From positions 1 to 64,000 of the forward strand of contig JAGXHI010000045.1 in the NCBI GenBank assembly GCA_024636295.1: a DNA stretch of 64,000 nt, read 5' to 3'. This DNA comes from Desulfuromonadales bacterium. GTDB lineage: Bacteria; Desulfobacterota; Desulfuromonadia; Desulfuromonadales; JAGXHI01. Below, piece by piece: positions 48,949 to 58,092 of the stretch; the stretch's first letter is position 1; each line of letters starts with the position of its first letter. The translations under genes were made by a program, and so were the position numbers. The notes under the pieces are model-generated. The model was not told the origin of the DNA and did not search any database. It was given only the letters and a program-made list of their open reading frames with translations.

Positions 48949-49716
48949 ATGAAGTTGATGGAAGGGAAACGCGGTCTTATTTTCGGTCTGGCCAACGAGA
49001 TGAGTATCGCGTGGGGGATTGCAAAAGAATTGAAAGCACAGGGCGCGGAACTTGGGTTTACCTATCTGAACGAAGCCCTTGAAAGACGGGTGCGCCCCCT
49101 GGCTGAAAGTCTGGGTGCGGATCTGATCGTCCCCTGCGATGTGGCCAGCGACGAAGATATCGAAAGAACCTTTGATGCCGCGAGGGAGCGCTGGGGAGAG
49201 CTGGATTTTGTGGTTCATTCCGTTGCCTTCGCAAATCGGGAAGATCTGAAGATTCCGTTCAGTCAGACCAGCCGCGACGGATTCAAACTTGCCCTGGACA
49301 TCAGCGCCTATTCGCTCGTGGCAGTCGCCCGCAGGGCGATCCCCCTGATGAAAGAGGGCGGCAGCATCGTTTCCATGACCTACCTGGGATCGCAGCGGGT
49401 GATTCCAAACTACAATGTCATGGGGGTGGCAAAAGCCGCTCTGGAGGCTTCTGTACGATATCTGGCCGCTGAACTGGGGGAGCAGAATATCCGGGTCAAC
49501 GCCGTTTCCGCCGGACCCATCAAAACCCTGGCCGCTTCCGGCATTGCCAATTTCAGAGAGAAACTGAAGCTGATGGACGAGCGCAGCCCCATGCGACGCT
49601 GTATTTCACAAGAAGAGGTCGGAAAATCCGTCCTGTACCTGCTGTCCGATCTTGCCAGCGGTGTGACAGGGGAGATTCATTACGTGGATGGCGGGTATAA
49701 TATACAAGGGGCCTGA
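48949..49716 (+). CDS. fabI: Enoyl-[ACP] reductase (NADH)
   Basis: GLIFGLANEMSIAWGIAKELKAQGAELGFTY, YNVMGVAKAALEASVRYLA, VNAVSAGPIKTLAASGI. Confidence 0.95.
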   Translation: MKLMEGKRGLIFGLANEMSIAWGIAKELKAQGAELGFTYLNEALERRVRPLAESLGADLIVPCDVASDEDIERTFDAARERWGELDFVVHSVAFANREDLKIPFSQTSRDGFKLALDISAYSLVAVARRAIPLMKEGGSIVSMTYLGSQRVIPNYNVMGVAKAALEASVRYLAAELGEQNIRVNAVSAGPIKTLAASGIANFREKLKLMDERSPMRRCISQEEVGKSVLYLLSDLASGVTGEIHYVDGGYNIQGA

Positions 49717-49741
49717 TTTCTCTTCATCCATAATGCACCGA

Positions 49742-49769
49742 AGAGGGCCTCGCAGGCCCTCTTTTTTTT
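49742..49769 (+). terminator. Rho-independent terminator after fabI
   Basis: AGAGGGCCTcgcAGGCCCTCTTTTTTTT. Confidence 0.85.
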
Positions 49770-49785
49770 CCCAAAGGGGAAGGAT

Positions 49786-51429
49786 TTGATTCACGGAAAT
49801 ACCACGGGATTAAAGCCCAGTCAGCTTCAGGCGCTGGAGCGCATCTACCGCCGCCGAATTCCCTCCGATCAGGTTATCACTCCCGAACTGGCGCGATTCA
49901 TTGCTGAGCGTTCACACGATCTGCGGCGTCAGGTGGGCATTATCGCCGATCGCCAGGGGACGGTTCGGTATGTGATCGTGGGGGATGACCGGGAAATAGT
50001 GATTCCCGATCTTTCGAATTACGGTCTGGGGCGCAGCGGCTTGCGGGGGCTGAGATGTATCCATACGCATTTAAAAGGGGAGACCCTTTCCCGGGACGAT
50101 CTCAACGATCTGGCCCTGCTTCGGCTCGATATGATGGTGGCCCTCACCCTGGATAAGGATGGGCAGCCCGAGAAAATCCATTATGCGCACATTCTCCCTC
50201 ACAACCCCGAGGGAAGGAGCGTCGAGGTTCTTGAGAATCCGTCCATCCACGGATTCGATCTGAACCTTGCATTCTTTCTCCGGTCTCTCGAAGCGGAGCT
50301 GGAGCAGAAAGCCGCGGAGACCGTCGATCTTTCCGACGGACGAGAGAGGGCGATTCTTATCTCCGCGAGCACCGAGCCCTGGCAGGAGACCGCGGATTCC
50401 CTGGATGAGCTGTCCGAGCTTGCCCGAACAGCCGATGTGCTGGTGCTGGACAGGGTGGTGCAGCGCCCACGCCGACTGAATCCCAAATACCTCATGGGAG
50501 AGGGCAAAATCAAGGAAGTGATTATCCGTGCCCTGCAGGAGAGGGCTACCCTGCTGATCTTTGATCAGGAGCTTTCCCCGGCTCAGGTGCGGGCCATCTC
50601 CGAGATCACAGAGATGAAGGTCATCGACCGCACCCAGCTGATTCTGGATATTTTCGCCCGGCGGGCCCACACCCGGGACGGAAAGGTTCAGGTGGAGCTT
50701 GCTCAGCTGAAATATATTCTGCCCAGGCTGACCGGTCGGGGGATCGCCTTTTCTCGACTGATGGGAGGTATCGGCGGACGCGGGCCGGGAGAAACCAAGC
50801 TCGAAATCGATCGACGGCGCATCCGCGACCGGATTACCCGACTGGAGAACGAACTCAAGTCCCTCTCGCGTGGCCGCCTGCAGCGGCGTCAGCGCCGAAT
50901 CCGTGCGGGAGTGCCCATTGCATCCATCGTCGGATATACCAATGCCGGAAAATCGACCTTGCTCAACGCCCTGACCCAGAGCAAGGTCCTGACGGAAGAC
51001 CTGCTTTTCGCCACCCTGGATACGGCCACTCGCCGCCTGAGGTTTCCCCAGGAGCGGGAGGTCATCATTACCGATACAGTTGGTTTCATTCGGAAACTCC
51101 CGAAAAGCCTCCTCGGAGCATTCAAGGCGACTCTGGAGGAGCTGGAAGACGCCGATCTGCTTTTGCACGTCGTTGATCTCTCCAATCCGCGATTCGAAGA
51201 ACAAATCCGGGCGGTCGAGCGCGTCCTGGACGATCTAGATCTGAACCGAATTCCCCGACTGCTTATTTTCAACAAGATCGACATGGTGCCGGAGGCGGAA
51301 GTCTCCGCATTCCGCCGTCGATTCGAAGCCGTTCCCGTCAGCGCCAGAAACCGTCGAACCTTTGCTCAGCTGCTCTCCGAGCTTGAACGACGCCTCTGGC
51401 CCCATCAAGCAGAAACCCTTGACATGTAA
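49786..51429 (+). CDS. hflX: GTPase HflX (TTG start)
   Basis: PKYLMGEGKIKEV, GGIGGRGPGETKLEIDRRRIRDRI, VGYTNAGKSTLLNALT. Confidence 0.95.
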   Translation: MIHGNTTGLKPSQLQALERIYRRRIPSDQVITPELARFIAERSHDLRRQVGIIADRQGTVRYVIVGDDREIVIPDLSNYGLGRSGLRGLRCIHTHLKGETLSRDDLNDLALLRLDMMVALTLDKDGQPEKIHYAHILPHNPEGRSVEVLENPSIHGFDLNLAFFLRSLEAELEQKAAETVDLSDGRERAILISASTEPWQETADSLDELSELARTADVLVLDRVVQRPRRLNPKYLMGEGKIKEVIIRALQERATLLIFDQELSPAQVRAISEITEMKVIDRTQLILDIFARRAHTRDGKVQVELAQLKYILPRLTGRGIAFSRLMGGIGGRGPGETKLEIDRRRIRDRITRLENELKSLSRGRLQRRQRRIRAGVPIASIVGYTNAGKSTLLNALTQSKVLTEDLLFATLDTATRRLRFPQEREVIITDTVGFIRKLPKSLLGAFKATLEELEDADLLLHVVDLSNPRFEEQIRAVERVLDDLDLNRIPRLLIFNKIDMVPEAEVSAFRRRFEAVPVSARNRRTFAQLLSELERRLWPHQAETLDM

Positions 51430-51486
51430 GCTTTTTTTGTTTAGCCTTGGGAGTCATTGAATGCATTTTTTTCAGGAGGATTTTTG

Positions 51487-53406
51487 ATGAAATGGCGGTT
51501 TTTGCTGGTGTTGCCATTAGTGGGAGGGTGCGCATTACACAACGGCCCCGTTCCTTCCGTTCCAGTTTCTGAAACTGTTCCATCCCGCATCGAATCCAAA
51601 GTGCTCGAATCCGACGCTGCAGCCGCCGATTCCCTCCCTGCAATTCTTCCCTCGGGACGGGTGCTCTGGTCGCTTCAAACCGGTTTATTTTTTCCCGAAA
51701 CCCTTCATGCATACAGTCTCCTGAGTGAAATCGATTCACTGCCCCTTGATCCCGAGGCGTTGAGCGAGGACCTTCCTGATCCGGAAACGCTCGATGACAA
51801 TCGGGTGCTTTCAGGTGTCGGCGTGAATCCGCCGGAAGATGAAGGCAAGACGATCGTCCCCCCCGCTGTTACATACGATTTCCCCGTGGTGGAGAATGAA
51901 AAAGTTCGTTACTTCATCGACTATTTCACCGGACCGGCACGCAAGACCTTTACCCGCTGGATGGAGAGATCGGGGCGATACCTGCCGATGATGAAAACGA
52001 TTTTCGAGGAGGAAGGGCTGCCCCAGGACCTCGTTTATCTGGCCATGGTGGAGTCGGGTTTCAATCCCAGGGCTTACAGCTGGGCTCATGCCGTTGGTCC
52101 CTGGCAGTTTATTGCGAGCACCGGAACCATGTACGGCCTCGAAAGCGACTGGTGGCGGGATGAGCGTCGGGATTTTGAAAAATCCACCCGTGCCGCCGCC
52201 CGTTTTCTCAAGCAGCTTTACGTCACCTGGGACGACTGGTATCTGGCGGTGGCATCCTACAACGCCGGCGCCGGGAAAATCTCCCGTGCCATAAAAATGT
52301 ACAACACCCGGGATTTCTGGGAACTGAGCCGTGGTCGCTATCTGCAGACGGAAACCAAGAATTACGTCCCCAAACTGCTGGCGGTTCTGCTGATCGCCAA
52401 AAATCTGGAAGATTACGGATTTCACGACCTCGAATATCATTCGCCTCTTTCTTACGAAGTAGTGGAGGTCCCCACTTCCACCGATCTCGAGCTGGTAGCC
52501 AAACTCTGCGAAATTGATTACGAAGAAATCAAGGATCTGAATCCGGAACTTCTGCGCTGGTGCACTCCGCCGGGAGTCCGGAATTATCCGGTGCGGATTC
52601 CGGCGGAAAAAAAGGATATCTTTGAAGAAAAATACTCCCTTGTTCCTGAAACAGAGCGCGCCAATTACCTTCGGCACCGGATTCGAAGCGGCGATACCTT
52701 GCTGGGATTGGCCCATAAATACAATGTGCGGGTTCAGGATATCAAATCACTGAACAACATCCGGAATCCAAAGGCCCTGCGAATCGGCGCCAATCTGATT
52801 CTTCCTCGCAAGGAAGGACTCAGCAGCAAGCCTCTTGATGAATTGCGCGACGATTATGATCGGACGCGGCGTCGCACATATACGGTTCGCGGGGGAGACA
52901 GCCTCTGGTCCATCGGACGTAAATTCAGTATAAGCGAAAAGCAGTTGCGCGTCTGGAATAAGCTGGGTTGGAGCAACACCATCCGTCCGGGCCAGGTCCT
53001 CGCCGTATCTCAAAAGGGCGCCCCGTCACAGTCGCGCGCAACGTCGACGGCAAAGACCGGAAAGTCCGCCGTTGAGACCAGTTATAAGGTTCGCTCGGGA
53101 GATAATCTGTGGAAAATCGCCCGAGCCCATGGAGTCGGTGTCGACCAGCTTCGCAGCTGGAACAATTTGTCCACGAAGCACGTCCTGCAGCCTGGGGACA
53201 GGCTAAAAATCAAGGGAACGGCCTCTTCCGAAGACGTTCGGAAGATTGTTCACCAGGTCCGATCGGGCGACACGCTTTGGGATATCGGCCGGCATTACGA
53301 TGTGAGAGCCCGCGAAATCATGGACTGGAACAATCTTGCGGAAAACCACATTCTCCGCCCCGGCGAGCGGTTGACCATCCTGGTCCCTTCCGGCCAGAAA
53401 AGCTGA
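51487..53406 (+). CDS. mltD: Membrane-bound lytic transglycosylase D-like protein with LysM repeats
   Basis: Lipobox LVGGCALH; MVESGFNPRAYSWAHAVGPWQFIASTGTMYGL; LysM repeats (HRIRSGDTLLGLAHKY, YTVRGGDSLWSIGRKF, YKVRSGDNLWKIARAH, HQVRSGDTLWDIGRHY). Confidence 0.93.
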   Translation: MKWRFLLVLPLVGGCALHNGPVPSVPVSETVPSRIESKVLESDAAAADSLPAILPSGRVLWSLQTGLFFPETLHAYSLLSEIDSLPLDPEALSEDLPDPETLDDNRVLSGVGVNPPEDEGKTIVPPAVTYDFPVVENEKVRYFIDYFTGPARKTFTRWMERSGRYLPMMKTIFEEEGLPQDLVYLAMVESGFNPRAYSWAHAVGPWQFIASTGTMYGLESDWWRDERRDFEKSTRAAARFLKQLYVTWDDWYLAVASYNAGAGKISRAIKMYNTRDFWELSRGRYLQTETKNYVPKLLAVLLIAKNLEDYGFHDLEYHSPLSYEVVEVPTSTDLELVAKLCEIDYEEIKDLNPELLRWCTPPGVRNYPVRIPAEKKDIFEEKYSLVPETERANYLRHRIRSGDTLLGLAHKYNVRVQDIKSLNNIRNPKALRIGANLILPRKEGLSSKPLDELRDDYDRTRRRTYTVRGGDSLWSIGRKFSISEKQLRVWNKLGWSNTIRPGQVLAVSQKGAPSQSRATSTAKTGKSAVETSYKVRSGDNLWKIARAHGVGVDQLRSWNNLSTKHVLQPGDRLKIKGTASSEDVRKIVHQVRSGDTLWDIGRHYDVRAREIMDWNNLAENHILRPGERLTILVPSGQKS

Positions 53407-53542
53407 GACCGCCGCATCTTGATTCCCTCGTTCGCGGCCTCCCATATCTTTTTCGGAGGAGGGCGGACGGGGTTTACTTTTGATAAGGACGTTGGTAGAC
53501 TCACCACGTTTTTAAATCTGCCGAAAGGACTGCACCCCCCGC

Positions 53543-54268
53543 ATGTACAACCTGCTCATTTCACTGGTATTTTCCACGATCGTCGCACTCTTGGTCGAGT
53601 TCTTCACGGATTGGAATTTCTGGATTCCTTCGGCAATCGGACTTGTAGTCTTTACGGCGACTTACATTCTGCTTATTCGCCTGATCATGAAAAAGGTCTC
53701 GGCTCTGATGGAAACCGCTCAGCGGGATATCCAGGCGGGCCGTACTGAGAAGGCGGTTCAGAACCTGAAAAGCGGATTTCGGTATGCACGCTGGCAGTTT
53801 TACATCCGAGGACAGATCAACGCCCAGATCGGCATGATTCTTTATCTGAAGAGAGATTTCGCAGCGGCCATGGAATACCTGCAGAAGGGATTCGTCCGCC
53901 ACTGGGTGGCCATGGGAATGCTCGGAGTCTCCTACATGAAACGCAACAAGCCGGCCAAAATGATCGAAACGTTCGATAAGGCAACAGCGGCCAACAAGAA
54001 GGAACCCATGTTGTGGAATTTGTACGCCTTCTGCCTCGAGCGTATTGGTGAGCGGGATAAAGCCGTTCAGGTTCTGGAAAAAGGGTTGAAAAAGACCGGG
54101 GGGGATGAACGGCTTCAGGCAAATCTGGAAGCCCTGAATACGGGCCGGAAAATGAAGATGAAGGGCTACGGGGACCTCTGGTATCAGTTCCATCTGGAGA
54201 AACCCGGTGCTCTTCTTAAACAGCAAACCCGTGCCGTTCAGGGGCGGCGCAAGATCGTTCGTAGATAA
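53543..54268 (+). CDS. Membrane-anchored TPR protein
   Basis: Two N-terminal TM helices and TPR-like repeats. Confidence 0.75.
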   Translation: MYNLLISLVFSTIVALLVEFFTDWNFWIPSAIGLVVFTATYILLIRLIMKKVSALMETAQRDIQAGRTEKAVQNLKSGFRYARWQFYIRGQINAQIGMILYLKRDFAAAMEYLQKGFVRHWVAMGMLGVSYMKRNKPAKMIETFDKATAANKKEPMLWNLYAFCLERIGERDKAVQVLEKGLKKTGGDERLQANLEALNTGRKMKMKGYGDLWYQFHLEKPGALLKQQTRAVQGRRKIVRR

Positions 54269-54270
54269 CG

Positions 54271-54969
54271 ATGGCCGGTCACAAAAAAAAAGGAAAAAGA
54301 AAAAGTGTTCGAGGCCCCTTCAGCCAGCTGAAGGGGTTTCGCGTTTCGGAGCCAGCGGGACTTGAAATCTCGGTGAAGACAGGAAAGGTTCGCCCCCCTT
54401 CGGATAAGCCTCCACCGGAGAATGAAGATCTCTTTCTTCGGGAAATGGCTCGACTGGGAGTTGAGCCTGAAAAAGAAGATGTTTTTTCAACGGAGCAGCG
54501 GTCAGGTGAAAGAAAACCTGATGGTGCGGTGGAGAAGGCTGCAGAGGAAGATATGGAATGGCTCCTGGAGCAGCTGGGACGGCTCGACATTGTATTCGAG
54601 GACCGTCATCCGAAAGAGGAAGAAGAGGTTGTATCTGCCTCCAGGCGCATGAAGCGGCTTCGCCAGGGACGGTTGAAACCGGAGGCCACCCTTGATCTGC
54701 ACGGATTGGACCGGCATGGCGCGCGCCAGCGGATCCGTTTCTTTCTCGAAGATATGGTGTGGCAGGGGCGCAAAACTGTTCTTATCATTACGGGGCGTGG
54801 ACTTGGATCGGGCGAAGAAGGACCGGTTCTTCGCTCCGAGGCGGAGCGATTTCTTTCGAACGAAGGACGCACTTGGGTTCTGGAGTGGGGAAGAGCGCCG
54901 CGCAGTTATGGAGGAGAGGGTGCTCTCATTGCCTTTCTCCGAAGTCAGGCATCAACTGCAAAGAAATGA
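54271..54969 (+). CDS. Smr-domain protein
   Basis: LDLHGLDRHGARQRIRFFLEDMVWQGRKTVLIITGRGLGSGEEGPVLR. Confidence 0.88.
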   Translation: MAGHKKKGKRKSVRGPFSQLKGFRVSEPAGLEISVKTGKVRPPSDKPPPENEDLFLREMARLGVEPEKEDVFSTEQRSGERKPDGAVEKAAEEDMEWLLEQLGRLDIVFEDRHPKEEEEVVSASRRMKRLRQGRLKPEATLDLHGLDRHGARQRIRFFLEDMVWQGRKTVLIITGRGLGSGEEGPVLRSEAERFLSNEGRTWVLEWGRAPRSYGGEGALIAFLRSQASTAKK

Positions 54970-54996
54970 AGGAGCCGCTTTCCGGCTCCTTCTGAA
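54969..54996 (+). terminator. Hairpin following the Smr gene
   Basis: AGGAGCCGctttCCGGCTCCTT (stem GGAGCC/GGCTCC). Confidence 0.6.
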
Positions 54997-55049
54997 TTCT
55001 TTCAATAGGGATTAAGACGAGCAGTATGCGTAGCTGAACCCCGCGTACA

Positions 55050-57581
55050 TCAGCTCTGGGTGTCCTCGGCTTCTGCTTCCGATGTGCCGCCTTGAGATGT
55101 TTCCCTTGAATTCTCTCGGGTGGCCTTATTGGAGGTTTCTGCCGGAACTCCTTTCGGAGTGGATTTTCGCCCTCTGGCGCCCCCTCGCGAACCGGATTTT
55201 CTCTTTTCTCCCTGCGGCTTGGAAACCGCATTCACAGCTGCGTTGGAGGGATCCGGCAGTGCCTCGGAGATCTTCGATTCATCCTGTCCGGAATTATTTC
55301 CTTCCTGGTTCTCTGACTTTTGCACAGTCCCTTGTCGTCGGCTTCCGGCAGATCGGGAAGGCCGCCTTCTTCGGCCTGGTGCGGCTGTTTTATCCGATTC
55401 TCCTTCTCCCGCTTCCGGGAGGGAATTCCCCATTGCGCCAGCCGCTTCCGACTCTTTTGGTTCGGAAGAAACGGTAGCCTCTCCACTTCTTTGATCCTCT
55501 TCCAGAGAAAAGTCGAAGGTAAAGATGACCTCCCTTTGAGGTCTGCGCGCAGGGCGGTTCATAGCTTTCGTTTCGTCGGGCAGGGCCGAGGTGCTCACAG
55601 GCTCGGGTGCTTTTTCATCGTCGGTGCGCGATGGTTTCCTCTCCAGGGCGGAAGACGTTTCTATCCTTTCCTGATTCTGCGGAGAGACCGGGGCGGGAGA
55701 GGAGGGCTCCACGACCGAATGCCCGGGCGCCGTTTCTGTTGAGGCCGAAGATGCAGAGATCGCCTCCTCCGATGCGGCCGGCTTCTTCCGCCTGCGCCTC
55801 CTCCTCCTCTTTTTGACTTCTTCTCCCGGAGAGGCGCCTGTTGTCTCCTGATGCTGTTCCTCCCCCTGGTTCTCTTCGGGGGCAGGAGCGGCCTGAGGAG
55901 GAATTTCTTCGGGCGCTGCTTCGGTTGCCGGTTGCGGCTCCTCGGTGGCGATGGGTTCCTTCTTCTTCCTGCGCCGCTTCCTTTTCTTTTTGGTGGTCTC
56001 GTCGCCACTTTCAGAATCTACCGCGGCGAGGGCCTCCGGGGATTGAACAGGCACTGACGGATGCGCCTCGACCGGCTCCGCGGCCTTGGCCGGCTCTTCC
56101 TCCCGTTTGTGGAAAGTAATTTCGGATTGTCCGGCGATAAGGTCGGGGCGACCCTTGATGGAAAGAAACAGGTTATGCTGCCTTTCGATCTCCAGGAGTT
56201 CCTCGCGCTTCATATTGAGAAGATAGGTGGCTACCTCCAGGGGAACTTCCCCTTCAATACGGCCGTACTGCCCACGCGCCATGCTGGCATAAACATTACG
56301 GAGAAAGGCAATCGCCTGGGCTTCCGGACTCTTGATCCGACCGGTTCCTTCGCAATGGGGACAGATCCGGAAGGCTCCTTCCGCCAGGGTGGCCTTAATC
56401 CGTTGACGGCTCATTTCAAGCAGGCCGAACTGACTGATCTTTCCAACCGTGACACGAGCTTTATCGGCCTTGAGAGCATCCTTCAGGCGTTTTTCAACCT
56501 CCCGGATGTGCTTGCGGTCACGCATATCGATAAAGTCGATGATGATCAGCCCCCCCAAATCCCGCAGACGGAGCTGTCGAGCGACTTCCTCGGCCGCTTC
56601 GAGGTTTGTCTTGTAGGCCGTGGCCTCCACGTTCTGCTCGGAAGACATTTTCCCCGAGTTCACGTCGATTGCCACCAGAGCTTCGGTCGAATCGATGACG
56701 ATCGATCCCCCCGAAGTCAGGGTGACCTTGTTTTTGGTTATGGTCTCGATCTGTTCCTCGATCTGATAACGGGAAAAGATGGGACGGCGCTCCTGGTGGA
56801 GCTTGACCAGTCGCGCATATTCGGGCATCACGACCTGGAAAAAATCCACGGCCTCCTGAAAAACCTTTGGATCGTCGACGAGGACTTCCTCCATGTCGGA
56901 GCTGAAGTAATCGCGAATGGAGCGGATGACCAGGTTCGATTCCTTGTAAATCAGGGCGGGCGCGCGTACCTGTTTTTCAATGGTTTGAATTTTTTCCAGC
57001 ACCCGCAGCAGGTAATTATAGTCTCTTTTCAATTCCTCCTTTTTCTGTCCGATTCCCGCAGTGCGGACGATGTATCCATTTTCCTTTGAAAGATCGAGGG
57101 AATTCATTATTTCCTTCAGCTTTTTTCGCTGGGCTTCCTCCTCGATTTTTCTGGAAATTCCCTTGGTGTCGCTATCGGGCATCAGAACCATATAACGGCC
57201 AGGGAGGGAGAGATAGGTTGTCAGCGCCGCGCCCTTGGTGCCGCGTTCTTCCTTAACCACCTGGACCAGTATTTCCTGGCCTCTTCGCAGCAGATCATTG
57301 ATTCGGGGCCTGCTCCGATTTTCCTGGGAGGATTCGGCCGCTTTGAAAAAGGAGGGATGGATTTCGCCTATCTGGAGGAAACCGAGCCTCTCGGCCCCAT
57401 AATCGACAAAAGCGGCTTGCAGCCCGGTTTCCACCCGGACCACCACCGCTTTGTAGACATTTCCACGAGTTTGTTCCCTGCCGGCGATTTCAATATCGAG
57501 TTCGGACAGGATGCCGTCATCGACAATGGCCACCCGGTTTTCTTCGGGATGGGTGGCATTAATCAACATTTTTTTGGTCAT
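55050..57581 (-). CDS. Ribonuclease E/G with long low-complexity C-terminal tail
   Basis: NATHPEENRVAIVDDGILSELDIEIAGREQTRGNVYKA, IDVNSGKMSSEQNVEATAYKTNLEAAEEVARQLRLRDLGGLIIIDFIDM, CPHCEGTG zinc link, R/K-rich tail. Confidence 0.93.
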   Translation of the reverse strand: MTKKMLINATHPEENRVAIVDDGILSELDIEIAGREQTRGNVYKAVVVRVETGLQAAFVDYGAERLGFLQIGEIHPSFFKAAESSQENRSRPRINDLLRRGQEILVQVVKEERGTKGAALTTYLSLPGRYMVLMPDSDTKGISRKIEEEAQRKKLKEIMNSLDLSKENGYIVRTAGIGQKKEELKRDYNYLLRVLEKIQTIEKQVRAPALIYKESNLVIRSIRDYFSSDMEEVLVDDPKVFQEAVDFFQVVMPEYARLVKLHQERRPIFSRYQIEEQIETITKNKVTLTSGGSIVIDSTEALVAIDVNSGKMSSEQNVEATAYKTNLEAAEEVARQLRLRDLGGLIIIDFIDMRDRKHIREVEKRLKDALKADKARVTVGKISQFGLLEMSRQRIKATLAEGAFRICPHCEGTGRIKSPEAQAIAFLRNVYASMARGQYGRIEGEVPLEVATYLLNMKREELLEIERQHNLFLSIKGRPDLIAGQSEITFHKREEEPAKAAEPVEAHPSVPVQSPEALAAVDSESGDETTKKKRKRRRKKKEPIATEEPQPATEAAPEEIPPQAAPAPEENQGEEQHQETTGASPGEEVKKRRRRRRRKKPAASEEAISASSASTETAPGHSVVEPSSPAPVSPQNQERIETSSALERKPSRTDDEKAPEPVSTSALPDETKAMNRPARRPQREVIFTFDFSLEEDQRSGEATVSSEPKESEAAGAMGNSLPEAGEGESDKTAAPGRRRRPSRSAGSRRQGTVQKSENQEGNNSGQDESKISEALPDPSNAAVNAVSKPQGEKRKSGSRGGARGRKSTPKGVPAETSNKATRENSRETSQGGTSEAEAEDTQS

Positions 57582-57771
57582 GAGGTCGTCTCCGGCCGGC
57601 CCTCGGGACGGCCATACAAAGTTTTTCGGCGCGCGAATTTAAGTCCGTTTCCGGTCGACCCGCCGAATGAAGCAGTCGGCGAGGATTCCATTTCTCGGGT
57701 GCGCCGCCGATAAGGGGCGCTTCCCGGAGAGAGGGAGCCCTGCCTGAAATTCGTGTTTTGCTCTATTTACA

Positions 57772-57878
57772 AGGGCGTATCGCCCCTGGAGCTCAGAAGG
57801 GTTTTATGAAACCTCTGTAAAGTACAAACTATATCAGACTCCGCGGCATTTGAATAGAGGGATCCAGGGGTACGCCCT
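57772..57878. repeat. Imperfect inverted repeat enclosing an inner hairpin, upstream of the RNase E/G gene
   Basis: AGGGCGTAtcgCCCCTGG (57772-57789) vs CCAGGGGTACGCCCT (57864-57878); inner CAGAaGGGTTTtatgAAACCtCTG (57794-57817). Confidence 0.55.
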
Positions 57879-58092
57879 CAAACAGATTCTCTTGTCAACT
57901 CCAGAGGGGTTGAGGAGGCGCCACAGGGGGTTGCGCCTGGACAGGTCAAGATGTGAGGATTCCGGAACACCCGGCCGGAGACGCTCATCAGCTTTTCGTG
58001 GCCATGAAGACCTGTGAAAGGATAAACGAGAGGGACCCGGGCGGGGGATTTGAAGGTTTCCGCCAGAGCTGCATTTGTGTTATAAAAAGACC

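Noticed and set aside
56061-57089. 342-aa plus-strand ORF opposite the RNase E/G gene
   Set aside because: Antisense shadow of a well-supported gene.
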